This document shows positions 17,085 to 24,881 of a DNA stretch of 64,000 bases, piece after piece. The notes under the pieces were generated by a model. The model made no database searches and was not told the origin of the DNA. It saw only the letters and a list, made by a program, of their open reading frames with translations. Where the stretch lies: assembly GCF_000719265.1 (NCBI RefSeq), contig NZ_JOFL01000019.1:220723-284722 (forward strand), read 5' to 3'. A program made the position numbers and the translations under genes. This stretch comes from Streptomyces roseoverticillatus. GTDB taxonomy: Bacteria; Actinomycetota; Actinomycetes; Streptomycetales; Streptomycetaceae. Each line of letters starts with the position of its first letter. The first letter of the stretch is position 1.

Positions 17085-18413
17085 TCAGGCCGCCACGGGC
17101 TGCGGCGCGGCCTCCACGCGGGGCTCGTCCTCCAGGCGGGAGCCGTCGGCCGTCGCGTACGCCTCGCGGTCCAGGATCCCCTCGCGGGAGGCCACCAGGA
17201 TCGGGACGACCGACTGGCCGGCGACATTGGTCGCCGTACGCATCATGTCGACGATCGGGTCTATCGCCAGGAGCAGACCCACACCCGCCATCGGCAGGCC
17301 CAGCGTCGACAGCGTCAGGGTCAGCATCACCGTCGCGCCGGTCAGGCCGGCGGTCGCGGCCGAGCCGATCACCGAGACGAAGGCGATCAGGATGTAGTCC
17401 TTGACCTCCAGCGGCACGTCGAAGACCTGCGCGACGAAGATCGCGGCGATGGCCGGGTAGATCGAGGCGCAGCCGTCCATCTTGGTCGTCGAGCCGAACG
17501 GCACGGCGAAGGACGCGTACTCCCTGGGCACGCCCAGGCGCTCGGTGACCTTCTGCGTCAGCGGCATCGTGCCCACGGAGGAGCGGGAGACGAAGGCCAG
17601 CTGGATGGCGGGCCAGGCGCCCCGGAAGAACTGCAGCGGGTTGACCTTGCCGACGCCGGCCAGCAGCAGCGGGTAGACCACGAAGAGGACGAGGGCGCAG
17701 CCGACGTAGATGTCCGCGGTGAACGTCGCGTACTTGCTGAGCAGGTTCCAGCCGTACGTGGAGATGGCCGTGCCGACGAGGCCCAGCGTGCCCAGCGGGG
17801 CGAGCTTGATGACCCACCACAGGGCCTTCTGCAGCAGCTCCAGCACGGAGTGGCTGAGGGTGAGGACCGGCTTCGCCTTCTCGCCGGTCTTCAGGATCGC
17901 GATGCCCACGACCACGGCCATGAAGACGATCTGCAAGACCTTGAGCTGGGTGAAGGGCGTGACGATGTCGGTCGGGATGATGCCGGTGAGGAAGTCCAGC
18001 CAGGAGCCGTGCTTCTTGGGCTCGGCGCCGTCGGCGGCGGTCAGGCCGGTGCCCGCGCCCGGGTCGGTGAGCAGGCCGATGCCCAGGCCGATCACGACCG
18101 CGATCAGCGACGTGATCATGAACCACATCAGGGTGCGGGTGGCCAGCCGGGCGGCGTTGGAGACGTTCCGCAGATTGGTGATCGAGACGAGGATCGCGAA
18201 GAACACCAGCGGCGCGATGACCAGCATCAGCAGCTGGACGAAGAGGTCGCCGATCTTGCCCAGCGTGGTGGACAGCCAGGAGATGTCACCGCTCTTGGCG
18301 GCCCAGCCGAGCAGGGCGCCGACGACGAGACCGAGCAGGATCTGGGCCCAGAACGGGACCTTGGGTATGCGCCCGCGGATGGACGCCGTGGGGGACGGGG
18401 GTGTCGATGACAA
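17085..18413 (-). CDS. DAACS-family symporter, probable L-cystine transporter (TcyP-like)
   Basis: A 442-residue dicarboxylate/amino acid:cation symporter with eight membrane helices and two re-entrant loops. The serine loop is SRSSVGTMPL, the second loop segment is MDGCASIYPAIAAIF, and the ion and substrate helix is DMMRTATNVAG. The serine loop and the CASIYPA segment look closer to cystine carriers (B. subtilis TcyP has SRSSAGALPL and NGCAGIYPA, from memory) than to C4-dicarboxylate DctA. The start is TTG (18411-18413) with GGAG seven bases upstream. A cysteine-rich leader peptide is encoded 90 bases upstream on the same strand, which also points to a sulfur amino acid substrate. Common annotation would be DctA; I prefer cystine, with moderate confidence. 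Confidence 0.8.
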   Translation of the reverse strand: MSSTPPSPTASIRGRIPKVPFWAQILLGLVVGALLGWAAKSGDISWLSTTLGKIGDLFVQLLMLVIAPLVFFAILVSITNLRNVSNAARLATRTLMWFMITSLIAVVIGLGIGLLTDPGAGTGLTAADGAEPKKHGSWLDFLTGIIPTDIVTPFTQLKVLQIVFMAVVVGIAILKTGEKAKPVLTLSHSVLELLQKALWWVIKLAPLGTLGLVGTAISTYGWNLLSKYATFTADIYVGCALVLFVVYPLLLAGVGKVNPLQFFRGAWPAIQLAFVSRSSVGTMPLTQKVTERLGVPREYASFAVPFGSTTKMDGCASIYPAIAAIFVAQVFDVPLEVKDYILIAFVSVIGSAATAGLTGATVMLTLTLSTLGLPMAGVGLLLAIDPIVDMMRTATNVAGQSVVPILVASREGILDREAYATADGSRLEDEPRVEAAPQPVAA

Positions 18414-18502
18414 CGGAAACTCCGGTTACAGACGGAAGAAAAAGGGCGTGAGGCGCCGGGGAAATCCGTTTGCGCAGGATCTCCGGCCGCGGTGGACATG
18501 CG

Positions 18503-18607
18503 TCAGCGGCGACAACAGGCCGCGGAGACACAGCGGCAAAGATCGACGTGCAGGCGCGCCACGAGCGCGGGGCCCGTGGGGAACTGGTGCGCTGCTGCTG
18601 TCTTCAT
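18503..18607 (-). CDS. Cysteine-rich putative leader peptide upstream of the symporter
   Basis: A 34-residue ORF, MKTAAAHQ...LVARLHVDLCRC...AACCRR. Its second half has four Cys, with two Cys codons adjacent. The LHVDLCR core recalls the putative sulfur-responsive leader peptides annotated ahead of cysteine-related genes in Streptomyces (from memory). A promoter-like pair places transcription start at or next to the ATG, so it would be leaderless. The stop is 90 bases before the symporter TTG. In between, a short GGCG-CGCC hairpin precedes a U/C-rich stretch (minus strand of 18436-18457), a weak attenuator candidate. The model is ribosome stalling at Cys codons when Cys-tRNA is scarce. This is inference. 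Confidence 0.6.
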   Translation of the reverse strand: MKTAAAHQFPTGPALVARLHVDLCRCVSAACCRR

Positions 18608-18614
18608 GTCCAAT

Positions 18615-18644
18615 ACGTTAACACTCGGACTTTGAGGAGCCCAA
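18615..18644 (-). promoter_or_regulatory. Putative promoter of the leader peptide and symporter
   Basis: On the minus strand, TTGGGC (639-644) and TAACGT (615-620) are separated by 18 bases. The -10 ends seven bases before the leader ATG, which fits a leaderless transcript. Confidence 0.5.
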
Positions 18645-18698
18645 AGGTCTGCTTTGGGTTCGCCGGACGCCGCGACCTCGCCGGAACCCCGCCGAAAA

Positions 18699-18747
18699 CG
18701 CCGGTGCCCCGGCGTGGAGCGGGTGGCTCCACGCCGGGGCACCGGCG
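18699..18747 (-). terminator. Perfect 22-bp hairpin terminator
   Basis: Arms 18699-18720 and 18726-18747 are exact complements with a GGGTG loop. On the minus strand the stem is followed by TTTTCGG, so it terminates the DUF4229 gene 25 bases after its stop. It also separates that gene from the symporter promoter. Confidence 0.9.
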
Positions 18748-18772
18748 AAAAATCGGGCAAACGTGACGAGGC

Positions 18773-19060
18773 TTACACCCCGTCCTCCTGACCGGCGTTG
18801 GCGTTGATCGCCGCCTTGGCCCGGTCCACGCGCTCCACGATCTGCACGGACATCGCGTCGCGCGACTTGCGCAGCAGCACCCAGCTCAGCGGCGCGGACA
18901 GGACGAGCGAGAGCAGCACCATCCACATGAGGTTCGAGCTGCCCACGCCCAGCGGGATGACGTGCGCGTAAGCGAGCACGTAGACGACGGCGAAGCAGCC
19001 GATGAGCAGGCCGAATCGCAGGGCGGTGTAGCGGAGCGACGCGTACTTCTGGCTACTCAC
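18773..19060 (-). CDS. DUF4229 small membrane protein
   Basis: A 95-residue protein with two membrane helices (about residues 12-35 and 41-62 in this reading) and a charged C-terminal tail. KYASLRYTALRFG at the start and LLRKSRDAM after the second helix match the DUF4229 family, of unknown function. The GTG at 19058-19060 is chosen because the family begins with SxKYASLRY. An upstream in-frame GTG at 19097-19099 would add 13 residues and has a weak ribosome binding site. It lies 80 bases downstream of mqnE and is probably cotranscribed with it. Confidence 0.78.
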   Translation of the reverse strand: MSSQKYASLRYTALRFGLLIGCFAVVYVLAYAHVIPLGVGSSNLMWMVLLSLVLSAPLSWVLLRKSRDAMSVQIVERVDRAKAAINANAGQEDGV

Positions 19061-19140
19061 GGACGGGACCTTCTTCTCGACGACGACCGAAAGGGGCACG
19101 TTCTTCAGTCAAACCAGTACAGCACGGCCCGAAGTGGATC

Positions 19141-20304
19141 TCAGAGGCGCATCGCCTGCGGCGACTCGCGCAGCGCGGCGTCCGGACCCGGGTACTCGCG
19201 GATGACCTCGTAGCGGGTGTTGCGCTCGACCGGGCGGAAGCCGGCCTCGCGGATCAGCTCCAGCAGGTCGTCACGGGTGAGCTTGTTCGGCGTGCCGTAG
19301 TTGTCCGCGTCGTGCGTGATCTTGTACTCGACGACCGAGCCGTCCATGTCGTCCGCGCCGTGCTGCAGCGCGAGCTGCGCGGTCTGCACGCCGTGCATCA
19401 CCCAGAACACCTTGACGTGCGGGACGTTGTCGAACAGCAGCCGCGAGACCGCGAAGGTCTTCAGCGCCTCGGCGCCCGACGCCATCGTCGTCCGCGCCTG
19501 GAGGCGGTTGCGGATCTTGCCGTCCTTCATGTCCACGAAGTCGTGCTGGTAGCGCAGCGGGATGAAGACGTGGAAGCCGCCGGTCTCGTCCTGCAGCTCG
19601 CGCAGCCGCAGGACGTGGTCGACGCGGTGGCGCGGCTCCTCGATGTGGCCGTAGAGCATCGTCGCCGGGCCCTTGAGGCCCTTGGAGTGCGCCAGGCGGT
19701 GGATGCGCGACCAGTCCTCCCAGTGGGTGTCGTGGTCGACGATGTGCTGGCGGACCTCCCAGTCGAAGATCTCCGCGCCGCCGCCGGTCAGCGACTCCAG
19801 GCCGGCGTCGATCAGCTCGTCGAGGATCTCGTCGGCCGGCAGGCCGGAGATCTTCTCGAAGTGCTGGATCTCGGTGGCGGTGAAGGCCTTCAGCGAGACG
19901 TTCGGCAGCGCCTCCTTGAGGGCCTTCAGCGAGCGCGGGTAGTAGCGCCAGGGCAGCGTCGGGTGGAGGCCGTTGACGATGTGCAGCTCGGTGAGCTTGT
20001 CGCTCTCCATCGCCTTGGCGAGGCGGACGGCCTCCTCGATGCGCATCGTGTACGCGTCCTTCTCGCCCGGCTTGCGCTGGAACGAGCAGTACGCGCACGA
20101 CGCCGTGCACACGTTCGTCATGTTCAGGTGACGGTTGACGTTGAAGTGGACGACGTCGCCGTTCTTCTGCGTACGCACGTGGTGGGCGAGCCCGCCCAGC
20201 CAGGCCAGGTCGTCGGACTCGTAGAGGGCGATGCCGTCCTCACGGGTCAGCCGCTCCCCGGCGAGGACCTTCTCCTCCAGCTCGCGCTTGAGCCCCGCGT
20301 CCAT
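19141..20304 (-). CDS. mqnE: Aminodeoxyfutalosine synthase (radical SAM)
   Basis: MqnE, 387 residues, joins 3-enolpyruvylbenzoate (the MqnA product) with SAM to form aminodeoxyfutalosine. The cluster motif CTASCAYC has C66, C70 and C73 (CX3CX2C). HIVNGLHP and the conserved GGAEIFDWEVR and FVFIPLRYQH-like segments follow. It is a paralogue of MqnC (6584-7795). The ATG at 20302-20304 gives the family N-terminus. An AsnC-type regulator gene follows upstream on the same strand, 52 bases away. Confidence 0.94.
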   Translation of the reverse strand: MDAGLKRELEEKVLAGERLTREDGIALYESDDLAWLGGLAHHVRTQKNGDVVHFNVNRHLNMTNVCTASCAYCSFQRKPGEKDAYTMRIEEAVRLAKAMESDKLTELHIVNGLHPTLPWRYYPRSLKALKEALPNVSLKAFTATEIQHFEKISGLPADEILDELIDAGLESLTGGGAEIFDWEVRQHIVDHDTHWEDWSRIHRLAHSKGLKGPATMLYGHIEEPRHRVDHVLRLRELQDETGGFHVFIPLRYQHDFVDMKDGKIRNRLQARTTMASGAEALKTFAVSRLLFDNVPHVKVFWVMHGVQTAQLALQHGADDMDGSVVEYKITHDADNYGTPNKLTRDDLLELIREAGFRPVERNTRYEVIREYPGPDAALRESPQAMRL

Positions 20305-20355
20305 GACGTCCGCCTCTCCGATACTTCCGCTTTACGAACCCTCCCGAGCGTATCC

Positions 20356-20811
20356 CTACGCCTCGTCGGGCAGTTCGCCGACCCGGTTCTCCCACTTCGT
20401 GGACAGCACGATCGTGGTACGGGTGCGGGCCACGCCCTTGGTGCCGGAGAGCCGGCGGATGGTGCGCTCCAGGCCGTCCACGTCGCCGACGCGGACCTTG
20501 AGCATGTACGAGTCGTCGCCGGCGATGAACCAGCAGTCCTCGATCTCCTCCAGGTCGCGCAGCCGGCGGGCGACGTCCTCGTGGTCGGCGGAGTCCGAGA
20601 GCTGAAGGCCGATCAGGGCGGTGACGCCCAGCCCGAGCGACGCGGCGTTCACGGTCGCGCGGTAGCCCGTGATGACGCCGGCCGCCTCCAGGCGGTTGAT
20701 CCGGTCGGTGACGCTCGGCCCGGAGAGGCCGACCAGCCGGCCCAGCTCCGCGTACGAGGCCCGGCCGTTCTCCCGGAGGGCCTGGATGAGCTGCCTGTCC
20801 ACCGCGTCCAT
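20356..20811 (-). CDS. Lrp/AsnC family regulator
   Basis: A 151-residue regulator. The N-terminal winged helix-turn-helix (DRQLIQALRENGRASYAELGRLVGLSG..., residues 5-50) is followed by an AsnC ligand-binding domain with the typical GDDSYMLKVRV strand. The ATG has GAAAGG and AGGT upstream. Members sense amino acids and form octamers. The gene lies directly upstream of mqnE in the same direction and diverges from a small basic ORF. A perfect palindrome at 20833-20846 lies in the shared upstream region and may be its operator. The effector is unknown. Confidence 0.9.
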   Translation of the reverse strand: MDAVDRQLIQALRENGRASYAELGRLVGLSGPSVTDRINRLEAAGVITGYRATVNAASLGLGVTALIGLQLSDSADHEDVARRLRDLEEIEDCWFIAGDDSYMLKVRVGDVDGLERTIRRLSGTKGVARTRTTIVLSTKWENRVGELPDEA

Positions 20812-20832
20812 AACCTGGCACCTTTCAATAAT

Positions 20833-20846
20833 CGGCGAACTCGCCG
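20833..20846. promoter_or_regulatory. Palindrome between AsnC regulator and small ORF
   Basis: CGGCGA-AC-TCGCCG, a perfect 6-bp inverted repeat, lies 22 bases from the regulator start codon. It is followed on the plus strand by a TAGAAT -10-like element at about 20856-20861. Autoregulation by the AsnC protein is inference. Confidence 0.4.
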
Positions 20847-20943
20847 CTTTTCATGTAGAATCTAAGGCATGCAGGGCTTCAGGCCCAGCAAATCTTCGCT
20901 CAACTCGCTAGATCAACGACGATCCTTCAGGAGTGACGTAACC

Positions 20944-21090
20944 GTGTACACGATCGAGATGGCCTACGCCCGCATGCGTGAGATGCAGGACCTGGCCAAC
21001 CGCTCGCGTGCCCACCAGACCGCCGAGCGCCGCGCCGAGGCCAAGGCCGAGCGCGCCACCAGCCGGGCCGCGCGCGCGAAGAAGCGCTAG
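20944..21090 (+). CDS. Small basic helical protein, 48 residues
   Basis: A short ORF with start GTG at 20944, AGGAG about ten bases upstream, and a -10-like TAGAAT further up. The product is nearly all helix-forming Ala, Arg, Glu and Lys, with MAYARMREMQDLANRSRAHQ at the start and a strongly basic tail ending RAARAKKR. I recall similar short proteins from other Streptomyces but no function. Its TAG stop overlaps the stop of the convergent ubiX-like gene by three bases, which argues that both ends are real. It could bind nucleic acid, judging by charge only. Confidence 0.65.
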   Translation: MYTIEMAYARMREMQDLANRSRAHQTAERRAEAKAERATSRAARAKKR

Positions 21091-21782
21091 TCCCCCTCCC
21101 GGGAGCGCGCTTCACCCAGCTCTCCCTTCCACCGGCGGTACAGCCGGTGCGGCACACCCGCCGCATCCAGCACCCGCCCCGCGACGAAGTCCACCAGATC
21201 CTGGATGTGCGTCGCACCCGCGTAGAACGCCGGAGAGGCGGGCAGCACCACTGCGCCCGCCTCGTCCAGCGCCACCAGCTGCTTCAGCGACTGCCCGCTC
21301 AGCGGCGTCTCCCGCACGGCGACCACCAGCGGCCGCCGCTCCTTGAGCGTCACGCTCGCCACCCGCTGCAGCAGGTCCTTCGACAGCCCCAGCGCCACCC
21401 CGGCCACACAGGCCGTGCTCGCCGGGACGATCAGCATCCCCTTCGCCGGATACGAGCCGGACGACGGCCCCGCGGCGAGATCGCCCGCGGGCCAGTACCG
21501 GACGTCCTCCAGAGGGGCGGCCGGGAAGTGCGGCTTCCCGTCGGCACCCAGCGCCAGCCACTCGCGCAGGTCCTCCTGCCAGTGGGCGTCACGGAACTTG
21601 ATCCCGGTCTCGTCCAGCAGCGTCAGCCGCGACGCGCGGCTCACCACCAGGTCGACTGCCTCACCGGCCGCCAGCAGCCCCCGCACCACGGCGGCGGCAT
21701 ACGGCGTACCCGACGCCCCGGACACGCCGACCACCCACGGCCGGCGCTCCTGGCGCTGCGCTCCACGTTCGTACGGCTCCAC
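21087..21782 (-). CDS. UbiX-type flavin prenyltransferase
   Basis: A 231-residue UbiX family protein. It prenylates FMN to prFMN, the cofactor of UbiD-type decarboxylases, and so serves MqnL encoded at 22751-24202. Motifs are VVGVSGASGTPYAA at residues 17-30, SSGSYPAKGMLIVPAS with the S..T segment, and the C-terminal VVLPASPAFY, where the family has PxPxFY. The GTG start is at 21780-21782. It ends head-to-head with a small ORF and lies 51 bases downstream of the mqnP gene, in an operon with mqnL and mqnP. Confidence 0.9.
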   Translation of the reverse strand: MEPYERGAQRQERRPWVVGVSGASGTPYAAAVVRGLLAAGEAVDLVVSRASRLTLLDETGIKFRDAHWQEDLREWLALGADGKPHFPAAPLEDVRYWPAGDLAAGPSSGSYPAKGMLIVPASTACVAGVALGLSKDLLQRVASVTLKERRPLVVAVRETPLSGQSLKQLVALDEAGAVVLPASPAFYAGATHIQDLVDFVAGRVLDAAGVPHRLYRRWKGELGEARSREGD

Positions 21783-21833
21783 GCCCTTGAGCCTAGCCGC
21801 AGGCCCGCGACCGCCCGCGCGAGGCGGTACCGG

Positions 21834-22754
21834 CTAGACGCCGAGCCCGCGCGCCACCAGATCGAGCAGCGCACACACGAAAAGCGCAATGCCGATGAAT
21901 CCGTTGACGGTGAAGAATGCCCTGTTCAGGCGGGACAGGTCGTGCGGCTTGACGATCGTGTGCTCGTAGAGGAAGGCACCGGCCACCACGGCCAGACCCA
22001 CCCAGAAGAACGCCCCCGCGTCCGTGGCCGCCCCGTACCAGACCAGCAGGCCCGTCGTGATCACGTGGCAGACGCGGGCGCCGTGCAGCGCCGCCGGGAC
22101 GCCGAAGCGCGCCGGGGTCGACTTCACGCCGTGCGCCCGGTCCGCCATCACGTCCTGGCAGGCGAAGATCAGGTCGAAGCCGCCGATCCACACGCCCACC
22201 GCGAGGCCCAGGATCACCGCCTCCCACGACCACTCCCCTGTCACCGCGAGCCACGCGCCCACCGGGCCCATCGCCTGGGCCAGGCCCAGGATCGCGTGCG
22301 GGAAGTCGGTGAATCGTTTCCCGTACGGATAGACCACCATCGGGACGACCGCGATCGGGGCCAGCGCCAGACACAGCGGGTTCAGCAGCGCCGCCGCGCC
22401 CAGGAAGAAGAAGACGGCGATGCCGGCGCCGGTCCACGCCGAGCGCACGGACACCGCGCCGGTGACGATCTCGCGGTTCGCGGTGCGCGGGTTCCGGGCG
22501 TCGATCTCGCGGTCGATGATGCGGTTGCAGGCCATCGCGAACGTGCGCAGCCCGACCATCGCGACGGTGACCAGCAGCAGCCGCGTCCAGTGGACGTTGC
22601 CGTAGGTCCTGAACATCGCGGTGAGGGTGGCGATGTAGGCGAAGGGCAGCGCGAAGACGGAGTGCTCGATCATCACGAGCCGCAGGAAGGCCTTCACCTT
22701 GCCGCTCGACGGCGCCGGGCCCGGGTTGAGGACCCCCTCGGCAGCGGACGTCAC
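21834..22754 (-). CDS. mqnP: UbiA-type menaquinone prenyltransferase
   Basis: A 306-residue UbiA-family membrane prenyltransferase, expected to attach the polyprenyl chain to 1,4-dihydroxy-6-naphthoate. The two Asp-rich motifs are NRIIDREIDARNPRTANRE near residue 75 and DVMADRAHGVKS near residue 200, and about eight membrane helices are visible. The reading frame stays open upstream through mqnL, but GTG at 22752-22754 is the start. It overlaps the mqnL stop as GTGA, so translation is coupled. The partner genes mqnL and the UbiX homologue lie immediately up- and downstream. Confidence 0.9.
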   Translation of the reverse strand: MTSAAEGVLNPGPAPSSGKVKAFLRLVMIEHSVFALPFAYIATLTAMFRTYGNVHWTRLLLVTVAMVGLRTFAMACNRIIDREIDARNPRTANREIVTGAVSVRSAWTGAGIAVFFFLGAAALLNPLCLALAPIAVVPMVVYPYGKRFTDFPHAILGLAQAMGPVGAWLAVTGEWSWEAVILGLAVGVWIGGFDLIFACQDVMADRAHGVKSTPARFGVPAALHGARVCHVITTGLLVWYGAATDAGAFFWVGLAVVAGAFLYEHTIVKPHDLSRLNRAFFTVNGFIGIALFVCALLDLVARGLGV

Positions 22755-24202
22755 AGCCCGTACTCCTTCCACCGGCGGTCGACCTTCGCCGCCGTCTCCG
22801 GATCGGACTCGACCATCTGCGGCCAGCCCCCGTCGCGCGTGTAGCCCTCCTCGGGCCACTTCGCCGTCGCGTCGATGCCCGCCTTGCCGCCCCAGAACTG
22901 CTGGTACGACGCGTGGTCGAGGTGGTCGACCGGGCCCTCGACGACCGTCAGGTCGCGCGCGTAGTCGGTGTTGCCCAGCGCCCGCCAGGACACCTCGTGC
23001 AGGTCGTGCACGTCGCAGTCCGCGTCCACCACGATGATCAGCTTGGTCAGCGACATCATGTGCGCGCCCCAGACGGCGTGCATGACCTTCTGCGCGTGCT
23101 TGGGGTACTTCTTGTCGATCGAGACGATCGCGCAGTTGTGGAAGCCGCCGGACTCCGGCAGGTGGTAGTCCACGATGTCCGGAATGATGATCTTCAGCAG
23201 GGGCAGGAAGAACCGCTCCGTGGCCCGGCCCAGCGGGCCGTCCTCCGTCGGGGGGCGGCCGACGACGATGGACTGCAGCAGCGGCCGCTTCCGCATGGTC
23301 ACGCAGTCGATTGTCAGCGCCGGGAACGGCTCCTGCGGCGTGTAGAAGCCGGTGTGGTCGCCGAAGGGGCCCTCGGGGAGCATCTCGCCCGGCTCCAGCC
23401 AGCCCTCGATGACGACCTCGGCGTTGGCCGGGACCTGCAGCGGGACGGTCTTGCAGTCGACCATCTCCACGCGCTTGCCGGAGACGAAGCCCGCGAACAG
23501 GTACTCGTCGATGTCGCCGGGCAGCGGCGCCGTGGAGGCGTAGGTCACGGCCGGCGGGCAGCCGAAGGCGATGGCCACCGGCAGCCGCTCGCCGCGCTTG
23601 GCGGCGACCTGGTAGTGGTTGCGGCTGTCCTTGTGAATCTGCCAGTGCATGCCGATGGTGCGCTTGTCGTGGCGCTGCAGGCGGTAGAGGCCCAGGTTCC
23701 GTACGCCCGTCTCCGGGTGCTTGGTGTGGGTGAGGCCCAGGTTGAAGAAGGAGCCGCCGTCCTCGGGCCAGGTGAAGAGCGCCGGCAGCTGGTCGAGGTC
23801 GACGTCGTCGCCGGTGAGGACGACCTCCTGGACCGGAGCGTCCTTGATCTTGCGCGGCGGCACGTGCGCCATCGCGCCGAGCTTGCCGAACGCCTCGCGC
23901 ATTCCGGTGAAGCCCTGCGGCAGCTCGGGTTTGAGCAGGCCGCCGATCTTCTCGCTGATCTCGTCGTAGGACGCGAGGCCGAGCGCCTTGAGCAGCCGCC
24001 GGTCGGTGCCGAAGACGTTCATGGCCAGCGGCATGGCCGAGCCCTTGACGTTCTCGAAGAGGAGGGCGGGGCCGCCCGCCTTGTTCACCCGGTCCGTGAT
24101 CTCGCCGATTTCCAGGTACGGATCGACTTCCGCCGTAATGCGCTTGAGGTCGCCGTCGCGCTCCAGCGCCCGGAGGAACGAGCGAAGGTCGTCGTAAGCC
24201 AT
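22751..24202 (-). CDS. mqnL: UbiD-type 1,4-dihydroxy-6-naphthoate carboxy-lyase
   Basis: A 483-residue UbiD-family decarboxylase that uses prFMN and is expected to remove the carboxyl group in the late futalosine pathway. The N-terminus is MAYDDLRSFLRALERDGDL. Family blocks include PALLFENVKG, the cofactor region NLGLYRLQ and HWQIHKDSRNHY, and GPFGDHTGFY. The ATG at 24200-24202 is used although the frame is open further upstream. It diverges from a small membrane protein gene and is followed by mqnP with a four-base overlap. Confidence 0.92.
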   Translation of the reverse strand: MAYDDLRSFLRALERDGDLKRITAEVDPYLEIGEITDRVNKAGGPALLFENVKGSAMPLAMNVFGTDRRLLKALGLASYDEISEKIGGLLKPELPQGFTGMREAFGKLGAMAHVPPRKIKDAPVQEVVLTGDDVDLDQLPALFTWPEDGGSFFNLGLTHTKHPETGVRNLGLYRLQRHDKRTIGMHWQIHKDSRNHYQVAAKRGERLPVAIAFGCPPAVTYASTAPLPGDIDEYLFAGFVSGKRVEMVDCKTVPLQVPANAEVVIEGWLEPGEMLPEGPFGDHTGFYTPQEPFPALTIDCVTMRKRPLLQSIVVGRPPTEDGPLGRATERFFLPLLKIIIPDIVDYHLPESGGFHNCAIVSIDKKYPKHAQKVMHAVWGAHMMSLTKLIIVVDADCDVHDLHEVSWRALGNTDYARDLTVVEGPVDHLDHASYQQFWGGKAGIDATAKWPEEGYTRDGGWPQMVESDPETAAKVDRRWKEYGL

Positions 24203-24289
24203 GCGTTCCAGTATCAAGCACGCACTACGCTGGCTATGTATCGGGGCCGCCGCGCGGCCCGTACCGTCGTCTCCGGGGAGCCGTCCGAC

Positions 24290-24583
24290 ATGCTCAGGTA
24301 TCTGCCGTTCCTGCTGATCCTGGCGCTGTGGATCTACGCCTTCGTCGACTGCCTGAACACCCCGGAGAACGAGGTCCGCGGCCTGCCGAAGCTCGCCTGG
24401 GTGATCGTCATCCTGCTCTTCGGCGAGGTGCTGATCGGGCCGGTCGCCTGGCTGATCGCGGGGCGCCCGCGGGCCGCGGCCGCGGCGCGCGGCGGCGAGC
24501 GGCAGTGGGTCGCGCCCGACGACAACCCCGAGTTCCTGAAGTCGCTCCGGCGCGACCAGGGCGATCCGCCGCCCGCGAGCTGA
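24290..24583 (+). CDS. PLDc N-terminal domain membrane protein
   Basis: A 97-residue protein with two membrane helices: LRYLPFLLILALWIYAFVDC at the start and WVIVILLFGEVLIGPVAWL after it. This is the PLDc_N membrane module with its RGLPK-like turn, without a phospholipase catalytic domain. A short hydrophilic tail ends the protein. The ATG at 24290 has GGGGAG nine bases upstream. It diverges from mqnL across an 87-base region. The function is unknown; the module anchors other proteins and also occurs alone, as here. Confidence 0.8.
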   Translation: MLRYLPFLLILALWIYAFVDCLNTPENEVRGLPKLAWVIVILLFGEVLIGPVAWLIAGRPRAAAAARGGERQWVAPDDNPEFLKSLRRDQGDPPPAS

Positions 24584-24881
24584 GCCCGCCCCGGCCGGGC
24601 CGGCAGTCCGCTGACGCCTCGTCAGACGATTCGCCCGACCGGCCGTCACCCGGCCTCCCGCACGTCACCCGCCGTACGGCGTAGCAGGTCATCCCCCGAT
24701 CGGGTCATAAGAAAAGCAGATTCCGACCCCCGCACACCGCCCTCCGGACCAACTCGCTCCTCTTCACCGCCATTTGGCACCCCGTTCACACACCCTCTCC
24801 TGCCCTTGACGCACCCGTGCCGGGAGAGTCCGAGAGGCCACACTGAGGCCTCACGCGACTCCAGGGAGAGGGGCACACGCC
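24584..24881. other. Intergenic region before the phospholipase C-like gene
   Basis: 298 bases with no gene. It holds a small hairpin CTGACG-CCT-CGTCAG near 24612-24626, which may terminate the PLDc_N gene, and the Pho-box-like repeats at 24761-24790. Confidence 0.55.
24761..24790 (+). promoter_or_regulatory. Possible PHO box upstream of the phospholipase C-like gene
   Basis: TCTTCACC (24761-24768) and CGTTCACA (24783-24790) resemble the GTTCACC direct-repeat unit of PhoP sites and are spaced exactly 22 bases, twice the 11-base repeat. The middle unit is degenerate. A phosphate-scavenging enzyme follows. Confidence 0.35.

Noticed and set aside
21834..24221. A fused UbiD-UbiA protein on one frame of 795 residues
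   Set aside because: UbiD is read in another frame (22751-24202). The apparent N-terminal half is the out-of-frame shadow of mqnL; the UbiA start is GTG at 22754.
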